Assembly (NCBI GenBank): GCA_965237895.1
Contig: CBDEGR010000002.1
Span: forward strand, 1,178,001-1,242,000
Direction of reading: 5' to 3'
From: CBDEGR01 sp965237895
GTDB lineage: Bacteria; Acidobacteriota; Terriglobia; UBA7540; JAPUME01
Length of the DNA stretch: 64,000 bases
Under the pieces are notes generated by a model. It saw nothing but the letters and a program-made list of their open reading frames with translations. It ran no database searches and had not been told where the DNA came from. Shown here piece after piece: positions 51,916 through 60,997 of the stretch; positions within the stretch are counted from its first letter, which is position 1; every line of letters starts with the position of its first letter. Position numbers and translations under genes: made by a program.

Positions 51916-51916
51916 T
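51908..51916 (+). promoter_or_regulatory. Extended -10 promoter element overlapping the alaS stop
   Basis: TGTTATAAT (51908-51916) covers the last sense codon and the TAA of alaS. It could drive the lytic transglycosylase gene starting at 52096. Confidence 0.45.
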
Positions 51917-52095
51917 CTCACGACGTCGGCCCAGGGGCCGCAGGCCGGGGGGCGAGAGACTCGCCGGGGCTTGCGACGCCTGTGAGGGTTGGCGTAACAG
52001 GAAGCGTTGGCGCCAGACGCTGTCGGATTAGGATTAGGGAAGATCCCGTGAGAGATGAAGCTTACGGGAAAGGGAACGATCCGAGGAACCGAGAT

Positions 52096-52770
52096 ATGCG
52101 TTTTGCGTCGCACAAGCCGGGTACGCATTTCCGCGCACTCTTCTGCCTTAGCCTTTTCCTCCTGCCTGTAGGACTTCAAGCCGGAAATATCGTTGCGGTA
52201 CAGGACGAAGAAGGCCGGACCGTCTATGTCAACATTGTAAAGGCCGGCTCACCGGGAACCTCCACCTACAAAATGGTCCTTCGCCCGATTCCCGATCCGA
52301 AGATCGGAGCGCTGGTGAAGTCCGTCTCGAAGGCGCACCAGATGGACCCGAAGCTGGTCCAGGCCGTGATCCAGGTGGAGTTGGACTACAACCCCAACGC
52401 CGTCTCCCGAAAAGGAGCCCAGGGGTTGATGCAACTGATCCCGTCGACGGCACGGGCCTACGGCGTGAAGGATCCTTTTGACCCGAAACAGAACATCGAG
52501 GGCGGCGTCAAGCATCTAAAAGATTTGATGGATAATTACGAAGGCAACCTGCGGTTGACCCTGGCGGGCTATAACGCCGGGATGGGCGCCGTAGCGCGTT
52601 ACGGGGATATCCCTCCGTTCCGGGAGACGCAACGGTACGTCCGCAAGGTGTTGGAACTTTACGGGAGCGAGAACAAGCAGACGGCCCGAAACTTCCGCCG
52701 CCCAGCCGACGAGATTCATCGTTATGTGGACGAACGGGGAGTTGTCCACTTTACCAACGCGGGTCTTTAA
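52096..52770 (+). CDS. Lytic transglycosylase, SLT domain
   Basis: 224 residues with a signal peptide (about 10-30). An N-terminal segment (about 32-60, IVAVQDEEGRTVYVNIV) resembles the DUF4124-like beta hairpin, repeated at the C-terminus as YVDERGVVHFTN. The SLT domain has the catalytic Glu in VIQVELDYNPNAVSRKGAQG, then GLMQLIPSTARAYGV and TLAGYNAGMGAVARY. Cleaves peptidoglycan glycan strands in the periplasm. Start ATG 52096. The amidase gene follows after 58 bases. Confidence 0.92.
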   Translation: MRFASHKPGTHFRALFCLSLFLLPVGLQAGNIVAVQDEEGRTVYVNIVKAGSPGTSTYKMVLRPIPDPKIGALVKSVSKAHQMDPKLVQAVIQVELDYNPNAVSRKGAQGLMQLIPSTARAYGVKDPFDPKQNIEGGVKHLKDLMDNYEGNLRLTLAGYNAGMGAVARYGDIPPFRETQRYVRKVLELYGSENKQTARNFRRPADEIHRYVDERGVVHFTNAGL

Positions 52771-52828
52771 ATACCCGCATCCGATCAACGAAAGAAATCG
52801 TTTCAGGTTCCGGAAGGGAGCAGAGACC

Positions 52829-54706
52829 TTGATTCCCAGGTTCGGCCGTATTTCCCTCTGTTTGTTGCTGGCGGGGCTGTTCGTCCTGCCGGCCGACGCG
52901 GCGGCTTCCTCGCAAAGCACGCGGCTGCAGAAAGCCCGCCGCCTCTATCAGGTAGCGGTCGACAAGCGCGCCCGACTGGAAAAGAAGCCGCGTCTCCGGC
53001 GGACGAAAACCGACTACCGGCGCGTCATCTATGCCTTCGACCTAGTGCGCCATACCGACCCGACCTACGGCAACGTGCCTCCGTCGCTGCTGGCCGTCGC
53101 CGACACCTACCAGGAAATGGGTGACCGTTTTTCCTCGCCCGCCTACTACCGCGCAGCCATCAAGAAGCTGGAATTTCTCTCCCGCGAATACCCCTACAGC
53201 CGCAGCTCCAAGCGGGCGAAGTTCTGGATTGGCGAGATCTATCGAACCAAACTGAAGGATTCGGCCGCAGCTCGGAATGTTTTTCAAGCGTTCCTGCGCA
53301 GACACCCCCGTTCGCCGGATGCTCCCCAGGCCCGGAAGAGACTTAGGGAAATGGCGGCGCAGGAGAGGCGGGAAGCCGGATCCCAGCGGGCTCAGCGGAG
53401 CGGAACCGGAAAGAAGCCGGTTCGTGTTACGGACATCCGCCACTGGGAGGGAACGAACTATACGCGGATCGTGATTGGGATGGAAGGCGAAGTCAAGTAC
53501 CGCTCCGCGCGGCTCGAAAACCCAGACCGAATCTTTTTTGATCTTTACAACGCCAGTCCTTCGGAGGACTTAAAAGGGAAAACCCTCGCCGTGAACGGGG
53601 GATTTCTGAAGAAAATTCGTGTAGGCCGCCCGCAAGCCAATATCACCCGGGTGGTGCTCGATGTGGCCGGAATCGAAGATTACACGATGTTTTCGCTTCC
53701 CAACCCTTTCCGCTTGATTGTCGATATCCGTGGGGATATTCGCGGGAAAAGACCGGACGGCGGGGGCGAATCGGACATGGGATCGGCCCAGCGGCCGGAA
53801 AAAATTGCGGCGAATACGGCCCGGACAAAAACTGCTCAAACGAGCCAATCTGCCGACCCCAGCGTGAAGAAGGAGCCGTTGCGGGCTTCCGCTTCCTCAG
53901 TCGCTCGGAAATCCGAACCGAAAAAGTTATCCTCCAAGCCCGCCACCCTGACGGCGGCCAAAGCGGCGCGGCCCACAGCCAGTGGAAGCCGGACGCTGAC
54001 GCGCGCCTTGGGGTTGAAGATCGGCCGTATTGTGATCGACCCGGGGCACGGCGGCCACGACCACGGCACGGTGGGCCCATCGGGTTATTCAGAAAAGCAA
54101 CTGGTCTTGGATGTCGCGCTCCGCTTGAAGAAATTGATCGAAACGAAGCTCGGCAGTGAGGTTATCCTTACGCGCGAGACGGACGAATTCATACCGCTCG
54201 AAGAGCGAGCGATGGTGGCGAACGAAAAGGGAGCCGATCTGTTCATTTCGCTCCATGCCAACGCCAGCCGGCACCGTTGGGTGCGGGGTATTGAGACCTA
54301 CTACCTGAACCTGACGAATTCGTCGGAGGCGCTGGCCGTGGCTGCCCGTGAAAACGCCCAGTCGCAGGTATCGGTCCATGAGCTTCAGGACATGGTAGAA
54401 AAGATTGCTCTGTCCGAGAAGGTTCAAGAATCGCGGGAATTTGCCCGTGAAATACAGTCCTCCATGTACAACAAACTCCGCAAGGTAAGCTGGCAGAGGA
54501 ATCGCGGGGTAAGAAAGGCGCCCTTTGTGGTCTTGATCGGCGCCGAAATGCCGGCCGTTCTGGCGGAGCTATCCTTCCTCACCAACCCGAAAGACGAACG
54601 CCTGCTGAAGCAAGCCCAACATCGCCGGCATATCGCCCATGCCCTGTTTGCCGGAATCGAGCGCTATGTGAAAAATCTGGGCGGTGTTAAACTGGCTCGT
54701 AGGTGA
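52829..54706 (+). CDS. N-acetylmuramoyl-L-alanine amidase with TPR and AMIN domains
   Basis: 625 residues. Signal peptide (about 5-27); TPR-like helical region (about 70-190: PSLLAVADTYQEMGDRF, FWIGEIYRTKLKD); AMIN domain (about 205-310, VRVTDIRHWEGTNYTRIVI, PNPFRLIVDIRG) that targets the septum or the envelope; Ser/Lys/Ala linker; Amidase_3 catalytic domain (IVIDPGHGGHDHGTVG, ERAMVANEKGADLFISLHAN, VLAELSFLTNPKDERLL) with zinc His/Glu. The start TTG 52829 has GGGAG 8 bases upstream and places the signal peptide at the N-terminus. Splits stem peptides during division. Confidence 0.92.
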   Translation: MIPRFGRISLCLLLAGLFVLPADAAASSQSTRLQKARRLYQVAVDKRARLEKKPRLRRTKTDYRRVIYAFDLVRHTDPTYGNVPPSLLAVADTYQEMGDRFSSPAYYRAAIKKLEFLSREYPYSRSSKRAKFWIGEIYRTKLKDSAAARNVFQAFLRRHPRSPDAPQARKRLREMAAQERREAGSQRAQRSGTGKKPVRVTDIRHWEGTNYTRIVIGMEGEVKYRSARLENPDRIFFDLYNASPSEDLKGKTLAVNGGFLKKIRVGRPQANITRVVLDVAGIEDYTMFSLPNPFRLIVDIRGDIRGKRPDGGGESDMGSAQRPEKIAANTARTKTAQTSQSADPSVKKEPLRASASSVARKSEPKKLSSKPATLTAAKAARPTASGSRTLTRALGLKIGRIVIDPGHGGHDHGTVGPSGYSEKQLVLDVALRLKKLIETKLGSEVILTRETDEFIPLEERAMVANEKGADLFISLHANASRHRWVRGIETYYLNLTNSSEALAVAARENAQSQVSVHELQDMVEKIALSEKVQESREFAREIQSSMYNKLRKVSWQRNRGVRKAPFVVLIGAEMPAVLAELSFLTNPKDERLLKQAQHRRHIAHALFAGIERYVKNLGGVKLARR

Positions 54707-54769
54707 TGTCCGAGCGCCCCTCGGCGGACGGACTCTCCCGTTTCTGTAAAGATATTCCGCGATCAGGGG

Positions 54770-55885
54770 ATGGCGATGCCCCCTCTTAAATTGCCTGTGG
54801 CGCTTCTGGCCCTGGTTCCTCTGTTTTCGGGCGGCCAATCGTCGGACGTGACCCTGTTGGTTCCTGCGGCGCGTTGGCAGTTGGTTTCGAAGGAGGCTTG
54901 GCCGCTGGAGCGCTTCGCTGAGCTTAGCGCGGACGTGCGGGTGGAGCAGGAATACGGCGTCCGAGGCGTCGAGCGACGCCGATACGCCCTGGGTGGGACC
55001 GAAGCGGAGGCCTTTCTCTTTGAGACCCCCGACGCTTCGGCGGCTTACGGCTTGCTGACTTTCTACCTTTCCGGGAGGATGCGGGCCGAGCCGAGTGCGG
55101 AGCTTACGTTCTTTTCGAAGCAGGAGGGTTTTATCGTCCGGGGCCGGTATTTCGTCCGTGTTCTGCGCCCGGCCGGCCGGGCCGTCTCCGATCAACAATT
55201 CCGCGGTCTGCTGATCCACATGGGCGGGACGGCCCCGTGGGTAAGGACGAAGTCCGTCCTACCCTCGTCCCTGCCCACGGAAGGATTGGTGGCGGGTTCG
55301 GAGAAATTTGTCTTGGGATCCCACGTGCTGGGCCGCCTGATGCCGGATCTCCCGTCGGCGGACATTGGCTTCGCCCAGGGTGCGGAGGTTCATTTGGGCC
55401 GATATCGGCGTGATGGGGGACCCATCACCTTGGCCCTGATCGCCTATCCCACGCCGCAGATCGCCCGTGCGCGTTTTGATCAGCTCCGAGAGACGCTGAA
55501 TTTCGCAGGGGAAGGGGATGGGGAGAAGAATGAGGGGCCGTTTTGGGGCCGTCGCACCGGCTCCTATGTGCTGCTGGCCACCGGAACGCGCTCGGCGGAT
55601 GTCGCCAATGCATTCCTGGACGACCTCAGCAGTCGGCAGGATGTCACATGGAATGAGGCGTCGCCTGATCAGGCGAGGGCTAAATATTGGGCCGATGTGG
55701 GGCAGCTGCTTGGGAACCTCTTTCTGGGTAATCTGATTTTTATGGCCTTCATATTTTCAGCTGCCATTGTGGGAGGAGTGCTGATCTTTCTTATCCGTCA
55801 GCTGATCGACCAGTATCTGCCACATACGGTTCTGGCTCGCGGAGCGGAAGGAGGTGTGATCCGATTGGGGTTGGATAGGGTGTAA
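54770..55885 (+). CDS. DUF6599-like exported membrane protein
   Basis: 371 residues: signal-like N-terminus, a duplicated alpha-beta region (AAYGLLTFY in the first half, ADIGFAQGAEVHLGRY in the second) and a C-terminal membrane segment (LGNLIFMAFIFSAAIVGGVL, about 321-342). The first half resembles DUF6599 proteins common in Acidobacteria, recalled from pattern only. Function unknown. Lies 63 bases behind the amidase gene and may be co-transcribed. Confidence 0.6.
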   Translation: MAMPPLKLPVALLALVPLFSGGQSSDVTLLVPAARWQLVSKEAWPLERFAELSADVRVEQEYGVRGVERRRYALGGTEAEAFLFETPDASAAYGLLTFYLSGRMRAEPSAELTFFSKQEGFIVRGRYFVRVLRPAGRAVSDQQFRGLLIHMGGTAPWVRTKSVLPSSLPTEGLVAGSEKFVLGSHVLGRLMPDLPSADIGFAQGAEVHLGRYRRDGGPITLALIAYPTPQIARARFDQLRETLNFAGEGDGEKNEGPFWGRRTGSYVLLATGTRSADVANAFLDDLSSRQDVTWNEASPDQARAKYWADVGQLLGNLFLGNLIFMAFIFSAAIVGGVLIFLIRQLIDQYLPHTVLARGAEGGVIRLGLDRV

Positions 55886-56034
55886 TTTGTTGAATTTTAA
55901 GAGGATACTAATTTTAAGGGGTACTTAGCGGGAAAAAATCAGGCAAAAATTCTCTATGGAAAAGAAACGCCATTATTTTTATAAGTTAATGTAAATAAAC
56001 AACTTACTGTATTATGGAGATTTTCAAATTTTCC

Positions 56035-56064
56035 TTGACAACGTTTTAACGCTTCCTCTAGACT
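56035..56064 (+). promoter_or_regulatory. Promoter upstream of tRNA-Thr
   Basis: TTGACA (56035-56040) and TAGACT (56059-56064) with an 18-base spacer, in an AT-rich stretch (about 55886-56100) that stands out from its surroundings. It lies about 110 bases before the tRNA gene. Confidence 0.55.
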
Positions 56065-56174
56065 TTCTTAAGGATTTGGATTGGCGTCTGCGCGTTCGCC
56101 AGGCAAATTCTCCTCTATGCTCACCTTCAGGGGAAGCATCTGTTTCTTCTGCGGGTGAGCATTTTTATTGCTTT

Positions 56175-56246
<72 letters not shown>

Positions 56247-57241
56247 CACAACTAAACTATTACATCCAATAAAAACGATGGTCCCATGCACGTTCACGAA
56301 ATACCACATTTTGTTCCCGTGTCCGTGCGGTGTCCGTATTTTGGCATCGGTCCACACCGGAGCCGGGCTTTCCCTTTTCCGGTCGCAACCTCTCCTCCCG
56401 CGTAAGGCGTGACCATGTTAGTCATCCAAGTAAATGATGGTGGCGGACAATGACGATGCCTATAATCTCACGCCCAGTTTTATTTTAGAGACCGTACAGC
56501 CAGTTAAAGGATTATTCCTCAACGAGATGCGCCGCACCCATGGGCGCCAGGAAGGTTAAGAAAAAAGATCGGCGGTCTAATTTCTGCTTGCGTATAAGTG
56601 AATTCCTCAGGTGGCCCCCCATAGAATTCAAGCGGCTCTTCTATAGCTCGAAGCGATAGACAACGTGGTTAGGGCGCGTGCTCGATTACCATCACCCTCG
56701 GCAGCCTGACTCTCTTTTCAGCCGCAACCTTCCCCAGTTCCAGGATGTGCATGTCCGCGACAGCCCTCGGACACTGAAAGGTAAGCCGGAGCGGATCATT
56801 GGGCGGGTATAGATCCTCTTGCCGGAGAAGGTGCAATCGGTATTTCGCAATAGTTATTCGGTGATGAAGGGCATTGTCCGGAAAGGGCGTTATACATCCA
56901 AGTTGCGCACCGCTGAGCGGGTGGGCGTATGATCATTTCCGAGTGCGCCGTGACACGACCGGAATCATTGAAACTGGCGATGCGGCTTCAATCCTTCTCC
57001 GACGGCGGTCTGATAAGGTAAAGCTGAAATCTTAATTTGTTCTTCGATGCTGCCCGCGCCTCCCAGCCGCCCTTTTCGGGTCCCCAAAAATCATCGGCAC
57101 GGCATCCAGAACCAGCGTCTTCAGACAACTCTCCCTTCCTGTGGGATGACTTAGGCCTGTTCGGTGTTGGGGCCAGAGGAATTCTGAGGATCTGCGAGAT
57201 CTATTTTAGAGGGCTTCTTAGGCTGGTTTCTCTTTATGGAT
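56247..57241. other. Gene-poor region behind tRNA-Thr
   Basis: About 1 kb without a supportable gene. Scattered short frames have stops every few dozen codons. Sequence around 57031-57180 is distantly similar to 58690-58850 on the other side of the FAD oxidoreductase (shared CCAGAACCAG, CCCTTCCTG-like runs), perhaps a diverged repeat. Confidence 0.5.
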
Positions 57242-58591
57242 TTACTCCGCGCCGAAGCGATCCAGCCGGAAGGGGCTGCGGTTCCAGGTTGTTTTGCCCT
57301 CCACAACCAGCTCGGCTATCATGCGTCCTAGTCCAGGGCCGTGGGTGATTCCGGCTTCCCCGCAGCCAGTGATAACGTACATTCCTGGGTATCCGGGAAC
57401 CGCATCGGCGATAAAGCGGCCGTCACTCGTATGGGTGGCAAAGCACGGTGTGACCTGATCGACTTCGGCGCCTTTGAGTACGGGCATCACGTGTTCAAAC
57501 TGGCGGATGTATTCGCGTATGCGATGCCCCTGGCCGAGCGACGCAGCCTTGCCTGTCGCCGGCCCGTGCCCCCCAATTAGAAGGCCGCCGCGCTCCTCTC
57601 GGATATATACGTGGTGGGGATTAAAGAACAACAGGAGGGGCGTATTCGGAGGTATGCCGGGCAGAGGCTTGGTGGTGTAGCGGGTATCAGGTCGGGATAT
57701 CGCTGGACATGAAGCGCCTGCTTTCTCAAGTAGAGGAGAAGACCAGGCGCCGGCCGTGACGATGACGGTTGGAGCATGGTAGTTCCCCGCGCTTGTCGTG
57801 ATACCCACGACACGCTTGCCGTCGCGGATGAAGCCTGTCACCGAAGTGTTATATTCGAATCGGACCCCATGCTGCACAAGTTCCTTGGCGACGCACCGAG
57901 TGGCCTCGCCAGCTCGCACACCCACGGCGTCGGGGTCGAAAATAATCTGTTCGGTCGAATCAAAATTTATCAAAGGTAATAATTTGGCCGCTTGCTGCTT
58001 CCCAAGAACTTCAATATTTGTTCCTAGTTCACGGGCTGCTTTGATTCTTGCCTGGAGCTCTTGCCACGTGGGCAACGATTTTCGTGGTTCACTGCTAGGA
58101 TCAAAATTTGAAGAGGCAGAGGTTACTTCCGCCACTTTTGGATGGAAGAAGATGTAGGAAACGCCACATTTAGAAAGCCCGAAATCGTGGCCGCAGCCCT
58201 CAGCAAGCTGGGTGTAAAAGTCGATCCCATAGCGTTGCATTTGCCATTCGGGTTCTCCCCATCTTGGTACATGGAAGCCAGACCAGCTCCCAACAAAACC
58301 TGCCGCCCCCTGCGTTGTCCTGGTCGCTGGCGCTGACGCCTCCTCAATCACCAAGACTTTGACACCGCGTCGGCGCAAATGCCACGCCACGCTACAGCCA
58401 AAGATCCCTGCACCGATTACAATTACGTCTGTAACATGGTCCGTGCGTGTATCAGTAGCGCCGATTCTATTTCCTGCCGGGTGTCCAATCCAAGCTGTTC
58501 CAGGTTTCTTTCCAATTGCGAGTGTTGCCGCGACCCAACTGGCCAGTTTCACAAACTGCCTTCTGGGAATCAGCCTCTCTAAGAATTTCAT
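57242..58591 (-). CDS. Tat-exported FAD-dependent oxidoreductase (DAO family)
   Basis: 449 residues. A twin-arginine leader (PRRQFVKLASWVAATLAIG) directs export. The DAO fold follows: VIVIGAGIFGCSVAWHLRRRG (FAD), TTQGAAGFVGSW, VIVTAGAWSSPLLEKAG and the C-terminal GYPGMYVITGCGEAGITHGP. Relatives include sarcosine oxidase beta, glycine oxidase and dimethylglycine dehydrogenase; the amine or sugar substrate is unclear. Start ATG 58591 has GAGGTGA upstream. It is isolated in a decayed region, so possibly acquired. Confidence 0.9.
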   Translation of the reverse strand: MKFLERLIPRRQFVKLASWVAATLAIGKKPGTAWIGHPAGNRIGATDTRTDHVTDVIVIGAGIFGCSVAWHLRRRGVKVLVIEEASAPATRTTQGAAGFVGSWSGFHVPRWGEPEWQMQRYGIDFYTQLAEGCGHDFGLSKCGVSYIFFHPKVAEVTSASSNFDPSSEPRKSLPTWQELQARIKAARELGTNIEVLGKQQAAKLLPLINFDSTEQIIFDPDAVGVRAGEATRCVAKELVQHGVRFEYNTSVTGFIRDGKRVVGITTSAGNYHAPTVIVTAGAWSSPLLEKAGASCPAISRPDTRYTTKPLPGIPPNTPLLLFFNPHHVYIREERGGLLIGGHGPATGKAASLGQGHRIREYIRQFEHVMPVLKGAEVDQVTPCFATHTSDGRFIADAVPGYPGMYVITGCGEAGITHGPGLGRMIAELVVEGKTTWNRSPFRLDRFGAE

Positions 58592-58878
58592 GACATCACC
58601 TCGGCAATGAGATTTTCCTGACTGGAGGCCCTTTTCGCCGGAATTAGTTTTTTGGCCCTTCCAACTCGTAAGTATATATTCGTTGGCCTCCAACTGAGCC
58701 GTTCCCGTACAGTTCTTCTCTCTGGGAACTCCGAGCGGTCTTCGCCGGGTCCTGCAAGTCCGTCGTCTCGGCTTCCAGAACCAGATTTTTTAGACACCTT
58801 TCCATTCCTGGGAGATAACGGAATCGTTTTCTTGGATGCTGCCACAGCCTGAGCTATCCCGACGGAAGCGGCAGCCCA

Positions 58879-58944
58879 TCCGCCCATGCCGCCGCTACCC
58901 AGCTTCTCGACTATGCGATACCGGGAGATTGTTTTGCCGATCAT
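58879..58944 (-). pseudogene. Ser/Thr protein kinase (PknB type), N-terminal stub
   Basis: The minus strand from ATG 58944 reads MIGKTISRYRIVEKLGSGGM, the standard opening of bacterial PknB-like kinases up to the Gly-rich loop, then diverges into unrelated residues. All catalytic parts are absent. Such kinases open many Acidobacteria genes. Confidence 0.65.
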
Positions 58945-59580
58945 GGCTACGAGCCTTTTTCGATGCGGCTATCTTAAGTCGGTACCTGAGGGCTAGTCAA
59001 CGCGAGCCATCGAAAAATATGTGTTTTGGGGCCATCCATTTCTCAGGCTTTCGGGTGTATGGATTCAAGAAGTTAGGAAGGGCCTTGCAGGAGGGTTTTT
59101 TGGACAGGGGTTCACTCCGGAAAATTCATCCGCCGCAGGAGGTTTTGGAAGCGGGGATCGGAGGTCGCCACTTCTGCCCGGCGGCGGCCCTCCTAACAAC
59201 ACCTCCGGGGCTGCGACCACTTCCATTCAATTTATCTAAAACAAAAGAAGGTTGGAAATATCTTCTTACTTCACTAAGGTCTATCTTACCCGATTCATTG
59301 CTACTAATTGTCGCAAGCAGATATCCGCTAATACAGACCGATTTTCCAATTTCAGGGAGCTTACTACGAGAGTTTTGCAAAAAAGTTGATAAATATAGTG
59401 AAAATAAGGCGAAAAACGAGCCTCACTTTTCGGACTTTCCGGAAAGTTGTGACTATGCAGAGTTTGTTGCGGATGTGCAGAATATTTACGCGAATATTTT
59501 CTGAACTGTCGCGATATCTGCTCTGTCGTTAGGATTCAATAAGAGTGTGGACGGCTCGGCTTCTCTACACCTCTCAAAAG
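58945..59580. other. Region without supportable gene, left flank of the transposon
   Basis: 636 bases; a continuous forward frame to about 59504 has no family pattern and its composition changes along its length. The last 8 bases (59573-59580, CTCAAAAG) are the left target duplication of the transposon. Confidence 0.5.
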
Positions 59581-59604
59581 GGTAATTATATACTTGCCGT
59601 ACCA
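59581..59604 (+). repeat. Left terminal inverted repeat of the IS1595-like transposon
   Basis: 24 bases beginning GGTAATTATATACTTG and ending GTACCA; pairs with 63072-63095 at 21 positions. Preceded by the target duplication CTCAAAAG. Confidence 0.92.
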
Positions 59605-59649
59605 CTGTGTGTATAATCGTTGACACTTTACCATAATGGAGTGCCAATC

Positions 59650-60953
59650 ATGATTGATACTCTTCCGATCAGACCCGCAGCCCTGCTGACTGATGAAATC
59701 AATTCGCGCCTTGCAGAGCCAAACGTCGGACAGCGTGACGCGCAACGGGCATTGGCGAAAGAGCAGGAACGCAAGATTCAAGTCCTGGCCAAGGACATTC
59801 TCGAATGTGGCCTAAATCCTTTTGAACTGCCCGTCGTAGCACCAGAAGAAGGTGGTCGCTACGTCGTTCTGGAAGGGAATCGGCGGCTTGGGGCACTCAA
59901 AGCACTTGAGAATCCCGATTCTCTGGCAGATGCAGTTTCTCCCGCTGTCTTGAAAGAGTTGCGCAAACTGAGCAAGCAATACCATGAGGCTCCGATTGAT
60001 TTCGTTGACTGCTTCGTTGCCAAGAATCGGGATCAGATACACCATTGGCTCCAGTTGAAACATACTGGCGAGAATGAAGGGGCTGGACTTGTCAAGTGGG
60101 GACCTGACGAGGCGGGCCGATTCAAAGCGCGCACCGGAACTGTTGAGCCGCAATTTTAAGCATTAGACTTCCTCGAAAAATGTGGGCGGCTAACGCGTGA
60201 AGCGCGAAAGGGTGTCAAGACATCCACCCTCCAGAGGCTTCTGGATCAACCGGAAGTCAGAAATCGCTTAGGGATTGAACTCAAGAACAAGAAACTATTC
60301 CTGCTGGCTGATGCTGATCGCATTGCCAAGGCGCTCATGTATGTAGTGGAACATCTTCCCCCGTAACGAAACTCCATAGCAAGCAGCAACGAGTAAAGTT
60401 TGCACAAGAACTTCCGGCTAGGATTGCCGTGAGGCCAACGCTCAAGAGTGGGAAAGGGATTGCACTGGCAGATGCCGATGCAACCGTGACAACTCCCAGA
60501 AAGCCCACGGTGTGACTTCCACGTCGCCGAGAGAGGCTAATTCCAAGCGATTGCGTATTGAATGTAACAGACCCCCGCGTCCGTGATATCGAGATGGAAC
60601 TGAGACGCCTGAACGTTGAAAGGGCAACGAACGCCGTCAGCGTATTGCTGCGTGTCTTTATCGAACTCAGCATGGATTGTTATATCCACACAGAGAAACT
60701 CACAACGCCGCCAAAAACCAGTCTTGCAAAGAAGCTCCAAGACGTTACCAAAGACCTGCAATCCAAAAGACTGATTAACGCTAAGCAGGCGAAGCCGGTA
60801 AATAGGGCCTGCTCGGCTGATTCGTTTCTTGCGCCTTCGGTAAAACTGATGCATCAGTATGTTCATAATTCCTATGTATTCCCGGCCCCTGGCGACCTGA
60901 TAGCCCACTGGAACAGCCTTCAGCCATTTGTTACAGCGGTCTGGAAGCTATAA
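59650..60953 (+). pseudogene. ParB/Srx-like nuclease-fold protein, passenger gene broken at three points
   Basis: Original product about 435 residues. N-terminal ParB/sulfiredoxin-type domain: ERKIQVLAKDILECGLNPFE, YVVLEGNRRLGALKAL, then HWLQLKHTGENEGAGLVKWG. The frame stops at TAA 60157 (after EPQF) but continues ALDFLEKCGRLTREA to VEHLPP. It then shifts in a C5 run near 60360 to VTKLHSKQQRVKFAQEL, is stopped again by TGA 60513, and goes on through NVTDPRVRDIEMELRRL to a TAA at 60953. Both stops fit C-to-T changes (CAA, CGA). Start ATG 59650 with GGAG upstream. Confidence 0.8.
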
Positions 60954-60997
60954 GAAAACGCTGGCCAATCCGATGAAAGTATTTTAGGCTGGCCTTG

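Noticed and set aside
57037..57348. 103-codon forward frame near the FAD oxidoreductase end
   Set aside because: Overlaps the oxidoreductase 3' end and has no recognisable features.
58836..59504. 222-codon forward frame left of the transposon
   Set aside because: No domain pattern, abrupt composition change and no ribosome site; it covers the antisense of the kinase stub.
59620..59625. TTGACA as a -35 for the ParB-like gene
   Set aside because: No -10-like hexamer 16-18 bases downstream before the start codon.
60157..60513. Programmed readthrough or frameshift in the ParB-like gene
   Set aside because: Three separate lesions, no slippery heptamer or conserved downstream structure; decay is simpler.
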